Positions 56,042 to 64,000 of a DNA stretch of 64,000 nt are shown in pieces. The notes beneath the pieces were generated by a model. That model saw only the letters and a list, made by a program, of their open reading frames with translations, searched no databases and was not told the origin of the DNA. Location of the stretch: assembly GCA_012840125.1 (NCBI GenBank), contig DULZ01000061.1, forward strand, positions 26,810 to 90,809. Reading direction: 5' to 3'. The DNA is from Clostridia bacterium (lineage in GTDB: Bacteria; Bacillota; DULZ01). Within the stretch, counting starts at the first letter, position 1; each line of letters opens with the position of its first letter. The position numbers and the translations under genes are program-made.

Positions 56042-56221
56042 ATGAAAGACTTCCGATGCCAATGTAAAAAGATCGTTTTTCAAATTGAAGGGGATACGAT
56101 CATAATCAAATGTCGCCACTGTAAGCGGTATATACACATTCGCACGAAAGGATTAATCGACGTTCAGTACAAACTTGACCCGGAAACGACACAGGTTAAC
56201 CTCAGCACAATCAAAAATTAA
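56042..56221 (+). CDS. Mini zinc-ribbon protein 2 (Com-like)
   Basis: A 59-residue protein from ATG 56042 with the very strong ribosome site AAAGGAGGGG. It starts MKDFRCQCKK and has QIEGDTIIIKCRHCKR and IRTKGLID: four zinc-ligand Cys as CxC and CxxC. Very close to copy 3 over the first 44 residues; the tails differ. Function unknown; the Com-like pattern suggests nucleic-acid binding. Confidence 0.8.
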   Translation: MKDFRCQCKKIVFQIEGDTIIIKCRHCKRYIHIRTKGLIDVQYKLDPETTQVNLSTIKN

Positions 56222-56252
56222 TGGGCAAAACCGGTTGGTAACTAAGTCGTTA

Positions 56253-56310
56253 GACTTTAAGTCAGGAGACTAGTTTACTAAGTGAGTTTAGTAGACTAGT
56301 CTTTTGTGTT
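56253..56310 (+). promoter_or_regulatory. Attenuator-like leader 3a
   Basis: GACT 56253-56256 / AGTC 56260-56263 with a three-base loop, then a 13-bp stem 56268-56280 with 56289-56301 (one wobble) and TTTTGTGTT. First of two such elements in tandem ahead of the third zinc-ribbon gene; it could also end transcription of copy 2. Confidence 0.6.
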
Positions 56311-56340
56311 ATTTGCCAGCAACGATATGGAAAGCCGCGA

Positions 56341-56405
56341 AGCTACAAGCTCTAAAGGCTAGCGCATCCCAGTTTACTTGGGTTTGGCTAGCCTCTTGTT
56401 TTTCA
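56341..56405 (+). promoter_or_regulatory. Attenuator-like leader 3b
   Basis: AGCT 56341-56344 / AGCT 56348-56351 with loop ACA, four bases, then AGGCTAGC 56356-56363 with GCTAGCCT 56387-56394 enclosing CCCA/TGGG, and CTTGTTTTTC. Same order and spacing as leader 1 with different bases, which supports a conserved structure. Confidence 0.6.
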
Positions 56406-56428
56406 AACCAGGCTGAGGGGGGAGGGCA

Positions 56429-56608
56429 ATGGAGAATTTCCGGTGTCAGTGCAAGAAAATTGTGTGCCAAATTGAAGGAAACACAGTCATCATTAAATGC
56501 CGCCACTGTAAACGGTTTATACATATCAAGACTAAAGGCATTATTGACATCCAATACAGACTAACCGCCGGCACTGATGAAGAGAATGTGGCCGTCGTTA
56601 AGTTGTAG
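56429..56608 (+). CDS. Mini zinc-ribbon protein 3 (Com-like)
   Basis: A 59-residue protein from ATG 56429 with GGGGGGAGGG upstream. MENFRCQCKK, QIEGNTVIIKCRHCKR and IKTKGIID match copy 2 nearly residue for residue; there is an extra Cys at position 13, as in copy 1. Four zinc-ligand Cys are in CxC and CxxC. It precedes a small membrane peptide and the second cytochrome module. Confidence 0.8.
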   Translation: MENFRCQCKKIVCQIEGNTVIIKCRHCKRFIHIKTKGIIDIQYRLTAGTDEENVAVVKL

Positions 56609-56652
56609 GCCAGCGGCCTGTTCAAGTATCAAACAGAAAGAGGTGAGCTCTT

Positions 56653-56781
56653 ATGTTGAGACTGGCGATCGGGAATACTGTAGCGTACTTGCTCACGGCG
56701 TGGTTCATCGTTTCATTTGCATTGATCACTTTTTCAGGCGTAGCATTTCTCGGCACCCTCCTGTACCACCTGTGCTTCTAG
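56653..56781 (+). CDS. Short hydrophobic peptide
   Basis: A 42-residue peptide from ATG 56653 with AGAGGTGAG upstream. Nearly all of it is hydrophobic (VAYLLTAWFIVSFALITFSG, then FLGTLLYHL), giving one long or two short membrane spans. No family recognised. It sits between zinc-ribbon gene 3 and the second cytochrome module. An AGGCTT/AAGCCT hairpin near 56808 followed by T-rich sequence may end this unit. Confidence 0.5.
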   Translation: MLRLAIGNTVAYLLTAWFIVSFALITFSGVAFLGTLLYHLCF

Positions 56782-56944
56782 CAATTATTGCGGTCCTCCA
56801 AGCCCAAGGCTTCAAGCCTCGAGCTCCCATATTTTTTTTCACCTAAACATTACATTTTTATTGCCATTTGTTTGCAAATTATTTCCGGCTACTAACGGTT
56901 TCATAATGATGTTTCCAATTGCAAGCGCGAAAGGAGTGACGGAG

Positions 56945-57880
56945 ATGTGGAAACAGAAACTGGGTGATTCTATCGCCGCTGCTATTACCGCTATGTTTGT
57001 GCTAGTGGCGGTGACAATCGTAGCTGCCTCTGTTTTCTGCAGTGTGTTCCTTTTCGCCCAAGCTGCCTGGGCTGCCGGTCCAGGCCAGGGCAATGATTAT
57101 TGCTTCAGCTGCCATGGCAATGAAGGAATGAAGATCAATTACGATGGTAAAGAAATCCTGTTGACCGTCGACAAAGAAGCCTATGAGAATTCGGTCCACG
57201 GTAGTTTCAACTGTACCTCATGCCATGCAGGCACGGAGACCTTTCCACACCAAACCGAATACAACGCCAGCTTCGGCCGGCAAATGATGGAGAATTGTAA
57301 ATCATGCCATACGGAAATCTACCAGCAGTTTAAGAACAGCACCCATGGACAATACAGCAGCCTTGTTTCCTGTGAGAGCTGCCACGGCAAACCCCATAAC
57401 ATACTGCCGGCTGAAAACAGGGAATCCCAGCACAACCGTTTCAACATTATTGACAGCTGTGGTACCTGTCACAGCGGCGTAGTAATGGAGAGCTACCAGC
57501 GCAGTTTCCACGGCATTGCCTTCAGCTATGAGTACGAGAACGCACCTAACTGCGTTGACTGTCATACTGCCCACAGTATTCTGCCCAGTGATAATCCGAA
57601 CTCTACCATATCGGCTGCCAACATAGGCAGTACCTGTGAGCCCTGCCATAAAGGTATGATCAATGCAGGTGCTAACCTGCTCAACGGCAAGACCCATGTG
57701 GTACCGGAGGATAAGGAGAATGCTTTCCCGTTATGGATTACTTGGAAGATATTCTTAGGGCTCATCCTGTTCGATGTGGTCATGAATGGGACCATCCCTA
57801 CCTTTGAGCTGATTAGGCATTTGAGAAATCTGAAAAAGAAACAAGCAGCCACCAGCGCCGGGGCGAAGAAGAGCATTTAA
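56945..57880 (+). CDS. Membrane-anchored seven-heme cytochrome c, second copy
   Basis: A 311-residue protein from ATG 56945 (AAAGGAG upstream). N-terminal membrane/signal segment (about 15-45), then seven CXXCH motifs: CFSCH, CTSCH, CKSCH, CESCH, CGTCH, CVDCH and CEPCH. A C-terminal helix (about 270-290) ends with an IRHLRNLKKK tail like the RRLRNLKK end of copy 1. Shared motifs such as CHxGTETFPH and MESYQxSFHG show the two come from one ancestor. Pairs with the next cytochrome b. Confidence 0.93.
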   Translation: MWKQKLGDSIAAAITAMFVLVAVTIVAASVFCSVFLFAQAAWAAGPGQGNDYCFSCHGNEGMKINYDGKEILLTVDKEAYENSVHGSFNCTSCHAGTETFPHQTEYNASFGRQMMENCKSCHTEIYQQFKNSTHGQYSSLVSCESCHGKPHNILPAENRESQHNRFNIIDSCGTCHSGVVMESYQRSFHGIAFSYEYENAPNCVDCHTAHSILPSDNPNSTISAANIGSTCEPCHKGMINAGANLLNGKTHVVPEDKENAFPLWITWKIFLGLILFDVVMNGTIPTFELIRHLRNLKKKQAATSAGAKKSI

Positions 57881-57893
57881 AGGAGGGAGTACC

Positions 57894-58727
57894 ATGTCTA
57901 AAGCTGCTGACAAGGTAATTCAGATTGTCCGCTTTAGCTTGCAGCAGAGGATCCAGCATGGATTGCTGGCCGTCAGCGTCCTGATGTTGATTTTTACCGG
58001 GTTTCCCATTAAGTACAGCGCGGAACCTTGGGCTGGTTATGCCATTAAACTGTTTGGCGGATTTGGCAACCTGTTTCTCTTTCACCAGGTCTTCGCGGTC
58101 CTGATGGTATTGACTGCAGCTTACCACGTGGTCTGGTTGATTTGGACTTTCATCAAAAAGGGCCCGTCTTGGGAAATGATCCCTACCATTAAGGATTTTA
58201 AGGATGCCATTCACCACGCCAAGTACCTGCTGGGTATGACTGACACCCCACCCCAGTACGGTCGTTACAGCTATTTGGAGAAATTCGAGTATTTTGCCGT
58301 TATTTGGGGCGTCATTGTAATGGGCTTCTCCGGTCTGATTTTATGGTTCCCCGGTATGTTCTATTGGATGCCGCGCTGGGCCTTTGGAGTAGCCCGGGTA
58401 GTACACAGCAACGAAGCCTTCATCTGCATGCTGGCTTTGTTCGTAGGCCATTTCTTCCATGTGCATTTTCATCCCAGGGTTTTCCCCAGCAGTTTAGTTT
58501 GGTTGAACGGTAAAATGTCCCTGCACCACCTCAAGGAAGAGCATCCTTTAGAGTATGAACAATTGATCAAAGCTCACCCTGAGCTTAAGGACGCAAAAGC
58601 AGAAGAACACCATTCCCGGTGGGCAAGGTCAAAGATTTTAATTTATGGCGAATTGGTCTTCTTCCTAGGGCTTTTCGCTTACCTGCTCTACACTTTCGTC
58701 CCTCTGTTCTTGCAGGACTTAATTTAG
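57894..58727 (+). CDS. Cytochrome b-type membrane subunit 2, with C-terminal extra helix
   Basis: A 277-residue membrane protein with five hydrophobic segments. Candidate heme ligands lie in LQQRIQHGLLA, LFHQVFAV, AYHVVW and VGHFFHVHFHP. The first 240 residues match the cytochrome b at 54745; the last 35 form an added helix (LIYGELVFFLGLFAYLLYTF) that in the first module is made by a separate gene. Likely passes electrons between menaquinone and the heptaheme protein. Ribosome site AAAGGAGG. Confidence 0.9.
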   Translation: MSKAADKVIQIVRFSLQQRIQHGLLAVSVLMLIFTGFPIKYSAEPWAGYAIKLFGGFGNLFLFHQVFAVLMVLTAAYHVVWLIWTFIKKGPSWEMIPTIKDFKDAIHHAKYLLGMTDTPPQYGRYSYLEKFEYFAVIWGVIVMGFSGLILWFPGMFYWMPRWAFGVARVVHSNEAFICMLALFVGHFFHVHFHPRVFPSSLVWLNGKMSLHHLKEEHPLEYEQLIKAHPELKDAKAEEHHSRWARSKILIYGELVFFLGLFAYLLYTFVPLFLQDLI

Positions 58728-58746
58728 CCTGAACCTGTCATCCAAA

Positions 58747-58792
58747 ACGGAAGTCATCGCCTGTCACGGGCGATGACTTCCGTTTTTTAGGC
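58747..58792 (+). terminator. Terminator of the second cytochrome module
   Basis: ACGGAAGTCATCGCC pairs with GGCGATGACTTCCGT around a short loop, then TTTTTT. Confidence 0.92.
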
Positions 58793-58850
58793 AGGAAAAT
58801 GGGGGCAAACCAAGAATTATATATGATTAAACGAAATGTAGAGGTGTTGA

Positions 58851-61664
58851 TTGTCGTTGCAGAGCAGGCTTAACAGGGCCAGACTCATCGTTTTAGCAGT
58901 AACAGTAATCGGGTGGCTGATCCTTTCTGCACTTTCAGGGCTTATTACCGAGGCTATTTGGTTTAACCACCTGGGTTTCGGCAGTGTATTTTGGAAAGTC
59001 TTAAATACCAAGCTGGTCATTTATGCCGCCATCTTTACGTTAACCTTTATACTCTTTTTTCTGAACCTAAAGCTGGCTTTAAAGCATCAAAGGGATTATG
59101 ATATCATTGACAGCGCCCTGCCGCCTGTCCTGAGACTGTACAGGCAGCTCATTCTCTCCAGGCTGCCGTACAGGGCGTTGAATATATTTTTTTTGTGCAT
59201 CGGCTTAGCCGTGGCCGGCTACACTGCTTACCGGCTGGACACCGGCTGGGCTGTTTGGCTCCAGCTGGTCAATCGTGTGCCCTTTGGTATTGCCGACCCC
59301 ATTTTTGGTATGGATGTTAGTTTTTTTGTTTTCGTTTTACCTATCTTTGAAACGATCCGGGATATATTATCTCCATTGCTGGTTTGGCTCCTGCCGGTAA
59401 CTTTCACGGCGTACCTGTTGTTCAACCCGTCCCAGTTAATAGGGTGGCGCAGGACAAAACTGACTTTCGGCCAGCGGCACTTGTTGATCCTGGCCGGGCT
59501 GTTGTTTTTTTTGCTGGCTTTTCACATCCTGCTGAAGGCCTTCCGGCTCCCCCTGCACCAAAACTCTTTATTCTTGGGTGCCGGTTACACGGACGTATAC
59601 GTACTGCTGCCGGGCTACGGTTTATCGACGTTATGTCTAGTGACGCTGGGGATGCTATGTCTCGGGAGCCTGCATACATGGAGATTCAAGTTGACACTGG
59701 TGACAGGCCTGGTTAGTTTACTAATTGCCGGTATATCTACCGTGGCGCTGCCGCCGGTGGTGCAGCGGTTGATCGTTGAGCCAAACCAATTCGCCAAGGA
59801 AAAGGCTTTCCTAGAACATCACATTAACATGACCCGCTATGCCTATGATTTGGAAAAGGTGGAGGAACGCCAGTTTCCCGCCGGTACCGGCCAGCTGGAT
59901 TTGGACAAATTCAAAGCCACCATTGACAATATCAGGTTGTGGGATTGGCGGCCGCTGCAATTGAGTTATAATCAACTGCAGGCATTAAGTTACTATTATA
60001 GTTTTCACGGCATTGACGTGGATCGCTACCTTATCGACGGGAAGCTGCGACAAGTGATGCTGGCCGCCAGGGAAATTGACTTAAGCAGGTTTGAAGCCCA
60101 TGTCCAAACTTGGACCAACACCAGGTTAAGATATACACACGGCTACGGCTTAGTGATGAGCCCGGTGGATGAAGCCACTGCCACCGGGTTACCGCTGTTT
60201 CTCATTAAGGACATTCCCCCCACCACAGTGACGGGGCTGTCCCTTGAGAGACCGGAGATTTATTTCGGCGAACTTACCGGTGATTATGTCATTACAAATA
60301 CTAATATTAAGGAATTCGACTATCCCCAGGGAGAGGATAATGCGGAAACCATTTACCAGGGTACGGGCGGCATACTTTTGGATAATTACCTGAAAAGATT
60401 GCTGTTTGCGGCCCGCTTCAAAGACTACCGCCTTTTAATCAGTAACGAATTGCACAGGGGGAGCCAGCTTCTGATGCATCGTCAAATAGTGGACCGGGTG
60501 CAGCGGATCGCTCCTTTCCTGCGGCTGGATGAGGACCCGTACCTGGTGCTTGAAGACGGCAGACTCTACTGGCTGCTGGATGCTTACACCACCAGCCGGT
60601 ATTACCCGTATGCGGCCATGACGCCGGGTTGGGGAAACTATGTGCGAAATCCGGTTAAAGTAGTAGTAGACGCGTATCATGGAGATGTGGATTTTTATGT
60701 GGTGGACCGGCAAGAACCGATTGCCATGGCCTGGCAGAAGGCTTTTCCGGGGATGTTCAAAAATATTGAAGATATGCCTGCGGGATTGCAAGCACATCTT
60801 CGTTATCCGGTGGATTTATTTGAAATACAAGCCAGCATCTACGCCAAGTATCATATGAAGAATCCTTTGGTATTCTATAATGACGAAGATGCGTGGAAAA
60901 TACCCGAGGAAAAGTTTCAATCAGAAACCGTCACCATGGAACCGTATTATACCATTTTGCAATTGGAAGGACACCAGGAGCCAGAGTTTGTCCTGATGCT
61001 TCCCTTCATACCGGCCAAACAAATCGCCAATATGGTGGCTTGGATGGCTGCTCTAAACGATCCGCCCCATTACGGGAAACTCATTGTTTATAAATTCTTT
61101 AAGGACCAGCATGTCTATGGGCCAATGCAAATTGAATCCAGGATCGACCAGGATTCGGAAATATCGCAACAGCTGACCTTGTGGGACCAACGAGGCTCCA
61201 GGGTAATCCGGGGGAACCTGCTGGTCATCCCCCTCGAGGGCGCCATTCTTTACGTAGAACCTATTTTCCTCCAATCGGAACAAAGCAGCATCCCGGAACT
61301 CAGCCGGGTCATCGTGGTGTTTGAAGAACAAGTAGTCATGGCGCGAACCTTAGATGAAGCCTTGGCAGCGATTCTTGGTGACAGACAACAAGAAATAATA
61401 GCTAAAGAAGAATGGGAAATAAGACCCTCGGAAGAACCACCAAGCTATCAAGAACTGGCCGCATTGGCCAAAACCGTCTTCGATGAAGCTATAGCAGCGC
61501 AGCGACAGGGCAATTGGGCTTTATACGGTGAAAAGCTGGCCCAGTTGGAAGACGTGATCAATCAAATGCTGACCCTGACTTCAACAGTTGAGGAAGGGGA
61601 TCACCATGGTGAAGAAAATGAAATAGAAGAAGGAAGGGAACAACATGCTGAATTTGACGCCTAA
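58851..61664 (+). CDS. UPF0182-family large membrane protein
   Basis: A 937-residue protein. Seven or so membrane helices fill the first 310 residues, starting with LIVLAVTVIGWLILSALSGLITEAIWFNHLGFGSVFW, the UPF0182 signature. The rest is a large soluble part, probably extracytoplasmic, with WDWRPLQLSYNQLQALSYYY and NRPEIYFGE-like motifs of the family. A long acidic tail ends it. Function unknown. TTG start after GAGGTG. The end overlaps nrdJ by 20 bases. Confidence 0.88.
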   Translation: MSLQSRLNRARLIVLAVTVIGWLILSALSGLITEAIWFNHLGFGSVFWKVLNTKLVIYAAIFTLTFILFFLNLKLALKHQRDYDIIDSALPPVLRLYRQLILSRLPYRALNIFFLCIGLAVAGYTAYRLDTGWAVWLQLVNRVPFGIADPIFGMDVSFFVFVLPIFETIRDILSPLLVWLLPVTFTAYLLFNPSQLIGWRRTKLTFGQRHLLILAGLLFFLLAFHILLKAFRLPLHQNSLFLGAGYTDVYVLLPGYGLSTLCLVTLGMLCLGSLHTWRFKLTLVTGLVSLLIAGISTVALPPVVQRLIVEPNQFAKEKAFLEHHINMTRYAYDLEKVEERQFPAGTGQLDLDKFKATIDNIRLWDWRPLQLSYNQLQALSYYYSFHGIDVDRYLIDGKLRQVMLAAREIDLSRFEAHVQTWTNTRLRYTHGYGLVMSPVDEATATGLPLFLIKDIPPTTVTGLSLERPEIYFGELTGDYVITNTNIKEFDYPQGEDNAETIYQGTGGILLDNYLKRLLFAARFKDYRLLISNELHRGSQLLMHRQIVDRVQRIAPFLRLDEDPYLVLEDGRLYWLLDAYTTSRYYPYAAMTPGWGNYVRNPVKVVVDAYHGDVDFYVVDRQEPIAMAWQKAFPGMFKNIEDMPAGLQAHLRYPVDLFEIQASIYAKYHMKNPLVFYNDEDAWKIPEEKFQSETVTMEPYYTILQLEGHQEPEFVLMLPFIPAKQIANMVAWMAALNDPPHYGKLIVYKFFKDQHVYGPMQIESRIDQDSEISQQLTLWDQRGSRVIRGNLLVIPLEGAILYVEPIFLQSEQSSIPELSRVIVVFEEQVVMARTLDEALAAILGDRQQEIIAKEEWEIRPSEEPPSYQELAALAKTVFDEAIAAQRQGNWALYGEKLAQLEDVINQMLTLTSTVEEGDHHGEENEIEEGREQHAEFDA

Positions 61665-63912
61665 TGCTATAACCATATTGGAAAAGCGTTATCTCCGCAA
61701 AGAGAACGGCAAAGTCGTGGAAACGCCGGAGGAAATGTTCCGGCGCGTAGCCGGCGCCGTGGCTGAAGCTGAATACGCTTTCAATCCAAGCATGGAACCA
61801 GAAAAGGTTAACGAGATCGCTGAGGTTTTTTACAACCTGATGGCCAAATTAGATTTCTTGCCCAACAGCCCTACCTTGATGAATGCCGGCCTGGACTTGG
61901 GCCAGCTGGCGGCATGTTTTGTGCTTCCCGTAGGCGACAGCATGGATGAAATATTCACTGCCGTCAAAGACGCGGCCCTCATCCACAAAAGCGGGGGAGG
62001 GACCGGTTTTTCCTTTTCCCGTTTAAGGCCTAAGAATGACCCGGTCAGAACCACGGGAGGGGTGGCTTCCGGCCCGGTTTCCTTTATGAAAGTATTTAAT
62101 GCCGCCACCGAAGCCATTAAGCAGGGCGGAACCCGTCGCGGTGCCAACATGGGCATCCTGCGGGTGGATCATCCTGACATCCGGGAATTCATCACTGCTA
62201 AAGCGGATAACAATGAACTGACTAATTTCAACATTTCCGTAGGGCTGACCAAAGAATTTATGGAAGCCGTAGAGAAGAATGAACAGTATCATTTAGTTTT
62301 TAACGGCAAGATTTATGATCAAGTGGCCGCAGCTGAGCTGTTTGACTTGATTGTGGAGCACGCTTGGAAAAACGGTGAGCCCGGCATTGTCTTTTTGGAC
62401 AGGCTTAATGAAGCCAACCCGACCCCTGAACTGGGTGAAATAGAAGCCACCAACCCGTGTGGGGAACAGCCCTTGCTAGGTTACGAAGCCTGCAATCTCG
62501 GTTCCATTAACCTGGCCCACATGGTCACCGAAGATAATACCATTGATTGGGATAAATTGGAGTATACGGTCAAGTGGAGTGTCCGGTTCCTTGACAACGT
62601 CATTGAAGTAAGCAAGTACCCGATCGATAAAATTGACGCCATGGTAAAGGGAAACAGGAAAATCGGCCTGGGTGTGATGGGCTGGGCTGACCTGTTGTTC
62701 CAGTTGATGATCCCGTATAATTCACCGGAAGCCATTGAACTGGCTTCCCAAGTGATGCAGTTTATTCAAGAAAAATCCCATGCCTATTCAAGTCAACTGG
62801 CACTGGAGCGGGGCAGCTTCCCGAACATTGACCGGAGTGTCTACCGGGGACAAGCCATGCGCAACGCTACTTGTACCACCATCGCTCCCACCGGGACCAT
62901 CAGCATGATCGCCGGGACCTCCTCCGGGATTGAACCGGTTTTCTCCCTGGCATATGTGAAACATGTCCTGGATGGTGAACAGTTAGTAGAAATCAACCCG
63001 GTCTTTAAGAGACTGCTGGATACCCTGGAACCTGCAAAAAGAAGTGCCGTCATTTCCAAGGTGATCGAAACAGGCAGCCTGCAGGCAGTCCAAGGCATTC
63101 CCGAACGGTGGAAAAAAGTATTTATAACAGCACTGGAAATCAGCCCGGAAGACCACATCAGAATGCAGGCCGCTTTCCAGAAGTACTGTGATAATGCCGT
63201 TTCCAAAACGGTGAACTTCCCTTACACAGCCACCAAAGAAGATGTGCGGCAGGTTTACCTGTTAGCTTACAAGCTGGGTTGCAAAGGAGTAACGGTATAT
63301 CGGTCAGGCAGCAGAGCCAATGAAGTGCTGACCATCGGCAAGGGAGAGAAAAAAGCTCCCGCCCAAGATAAGATTTACCCGCGGGCCCGGCCTAAGCAGA
63401 CGGTGGGGATTACCGATCAGGTCAAAACAGGATGCGGCAAAATGTATATCACCGTCAATTCCGATGACCAGGGCCTGATTGAAACATTCATCACCACCGG
63501 TTCTTCCGGTGGATGCAGCGGTTTTACCGAAGGGGTGAGCCGCCTGATTTCCCTGGCCTTGAGGGCAAATATTGCTCCCGAAGCGATCATAGACCAGCTC
63601 ACTTCGGTCAGCTGCCCTAATTTCATCCGGAGAAAAGCCACGGATGCCAGCATTGTCGGCAAGAGCTGCCCTGATATCATCGGTCGCATCCTGTACCAGC
63701 AGCTCAAAGCCAGCAACCAGTATCAAGAAGACATCAAACAATTGTTCCAAGCGTGCCGGGACGAATACTGCGCCACCAGTGAAACAGCTTGTACCGGGAA
63801 CCTGTCCGAGGACGATTACATTAAATTAGGTCTTTGCCCCGAGTGCAAAGCTCCCCTGAGATTTGCCGAAGGATGCCTCAGCTGCCAATGCGGCTTCAGC
63901 AAATGCGGCTAG
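61645..63912 (+). CDS. nrdJ: Adenosylcobalamin-dependent (class II) ribonucleoside-diphosphate reductase
   Basis: A 755-residue class II reductase. LDFLPNSPTLMNAG, LAACFVLPVGDSMDEIF, GGGTGFSFSRLRP, NPCGEQPLLGYEACNLGSINL (active-site Cys) and TTIAPTGTISMIAGTSSGIEP are diagnostic. The C-terminus has a TSCPD-type region (SGGCSGFTEGVSRLISLA) and a Cys-rich end (CPECKAPLRF, CLSCQCGFSKCG) for reducing the enzyme. It works without oxygen and uses B12. GAAGGAAGGGA in the end of the preceding gene is its ribosome site. Confidence 0.95.
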   Translation: MLNLTPNAITILEKRYLRKENGKVVETPEEMFRRVAGAVAEAEYAFNPSMEPEKVNEIAEVFYNLMAKLDFLPNSPTLMNAGLDLGQLAACFVLPVGDSMDEIFTAVKDAALIHKSGGGTGFSFSRLRPKNDPVRTTGGVASGPVSFMKVFNAATEAIKQGGTRRGANMGILRVDHPDIREFITAKADNNELTNFNISVGLTKEFMEAVEKNEQYHLVFNGKIYDQVAAAELFDLIVEHAWKNGEPGIVFLDRLNEANPTPELGEIEATNPCGEQPLLGYEACNLGSINLAHMVTEDNTIDWDKLEYTVKWSVRFLDNVIEVSKYPIDKIDAMVKGNRKIGLGVMGWADLLFQLMIPYNSPEAIELASQVMQFIQEKSHAYSSQLALERGSFPNIDRSVYRGQAMRNATCTTIAPTGTISMIAGTSSGIEPVFSLAYVKHVLDGEQLVEINPVFKRLLDTLEPAKRSAVISKVIETGSLQAVQGIPERWKKVFITALEISPEDHIRMQAAFQKYCDNAVSKTVNFPYTATKEDVRQVYLLAYKLGCKGVTVYRSGSRANEVLTIGKGEKKAPAQDKIYPRARPKQTVGITDQVKTGCGKMYITVNSDDQGLIETFITTGSSGGCSGFTEGVSRLISLALRANIAPEAIIDQLTSVSCPNFIRRKATDASIVGKSCPDIIGRILYQQLKASNQYQEDIKQLFQACRDEYCATSETACTGNLSEDDYIKLGLCPECKAPLRFAEGCLSCQCGFSKCG

Positions 63913-63933
63913 AAGAGAGTGAGGTGGCCATCG

Positions 63934-64000
63934 ATGCCCTGCATCCATTGGTACGGCCAATCTGTTTTCTACCTGGAAGCGGCGCCGCCGCACCATGACA
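63934..64000 (+). CDS. Start of a gene, possibly an MBL-fold hydrolase (cut by window edge)
   Basis: Only 22 codons are visible from ATG 63934, six bases after GAGGTGG. The beginning PCIHWYGQSVFYLEAAPP looks like the first strand of UlaG-type metal-dependent hydrolases, which usually read WxGHS; here Gln replaces His. Too short to be sure. It lies 21 bases after nrdJ. Confidence 0.4.
   Translation, partial: MPCIHWYGQSVFYLEAAPPHHD

Noticed and set aside
53400..56410. Reading the leaders as standard cyclic-di-GMP-I (GEMM) riboswitches
   Set aside because: The conserved CACGCACAGGGCAAACC and GGGACGCAAAGCC-like segments are not visible; only a loose likeness at the 3' end. Left open for a covariance search.
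56304..56564. An 86-codon frame over leader 3b and zinc-ribbon gene 3
   Set aside because: It is in another frame from the conserved zinc-ribbon gene and its sequence is that of structured leader RNA.

Overview
The window looks like chromosome from a spore-forming, strictly anaerobic Gram-positive bacterium of the Peptococcaceae / Desulfotomaculia type (inference from gene content, not a database match). Grounds: strong AGGAGG ribosome sites with many GTG/TTG starts, an alanine T-box leader, a SpoVM-like peptide, a SpoVB-like flippase, Bacillus-type SdhCAB, HepS/HepT menaquinone side-chain genes, a full acetyl-CoA synthase cluster and membrane multiheme c-type cytochromes. No insertion sequence, prophage or CRISPR array was seen.

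Layout. 1-3.4 kb: end of speH, hepS-menG, galU, a Nudix gene. 3.5-7.5 kb: MBL hydrolase and sdhCAB. 7.6-10.9 kb: hepT, hemB, hemL. 10.9-14.1 kb: azlCD facing back, and a long FtsA-like protein. 14.1-14.9 kb: tRNA-Leu forward and six tRNAs (Gln, Tyr, Thr, Asp, Glu, Pro) backward from one perfect promoter. 15.3-26.2 kb: Wood-Ljungdahl carbonyl branch, cooC-acsA-acsB-acsC-RACo-acsF-like-acsD-acsE, ended by a strong terminator. 26.3-33.2 kb: unknown gene, Ala T-box plus aminotransferase, beta-CASP nuclease, P-loop/Asp23-like protein, DnaD-like and DnaC-like primosome proteins. 33.4-36.2 kb: pduL, small Cys-rich protein, tRNA-Arg, DUF3786-like and NERD proteins. 36.3-45.8 kb: sucC, sucD, methylmalonyl-CoA mutase (two subunits), epimerase, Na+-pumping methylmalonyl-CoA decarboxylase (A, D, C, B) and two-subunit fumarase. 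45.8-53.3 kb: membrane proteins, spoVM, ypmA, surE, spoVB-like, EF-G-like, guanylate-kinase-like, tRNA-Trp. 53.3-58.8 kb: accessory-looking region with three paralogous mini zinc-ribbon genes behind attenuator-like leaders, interleaved with two modules of seven-heme cytochrome c plus cytochrome b. 58.8-64 kb: UPF0182 protein, B12-dependent ribonucleotide reductase, start of a further gene.

How it fits together. CO2 fixation or acetyl-CoA cleavage runs through CODH/ACS. sdhCAB, fumarase, SucCD, Mcm/Mce, Mmd and PduL form a nearly complete succinate-propionate route, with a sodium pump at the decarboxylation step. Menaquinone genes supply the quinone for SdhCAB and probably for the cytochrome b modules. 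Cobalamin is used by AcsCD/AcsE, Mcm and NrdJ. The most novel-looking part is 53.4-56.8 kb: tiny Com-like zinc-ribbon proteins, each preceded by an RNA leader with a three-base-loop mini-hairpin next to a terminator-like stem.
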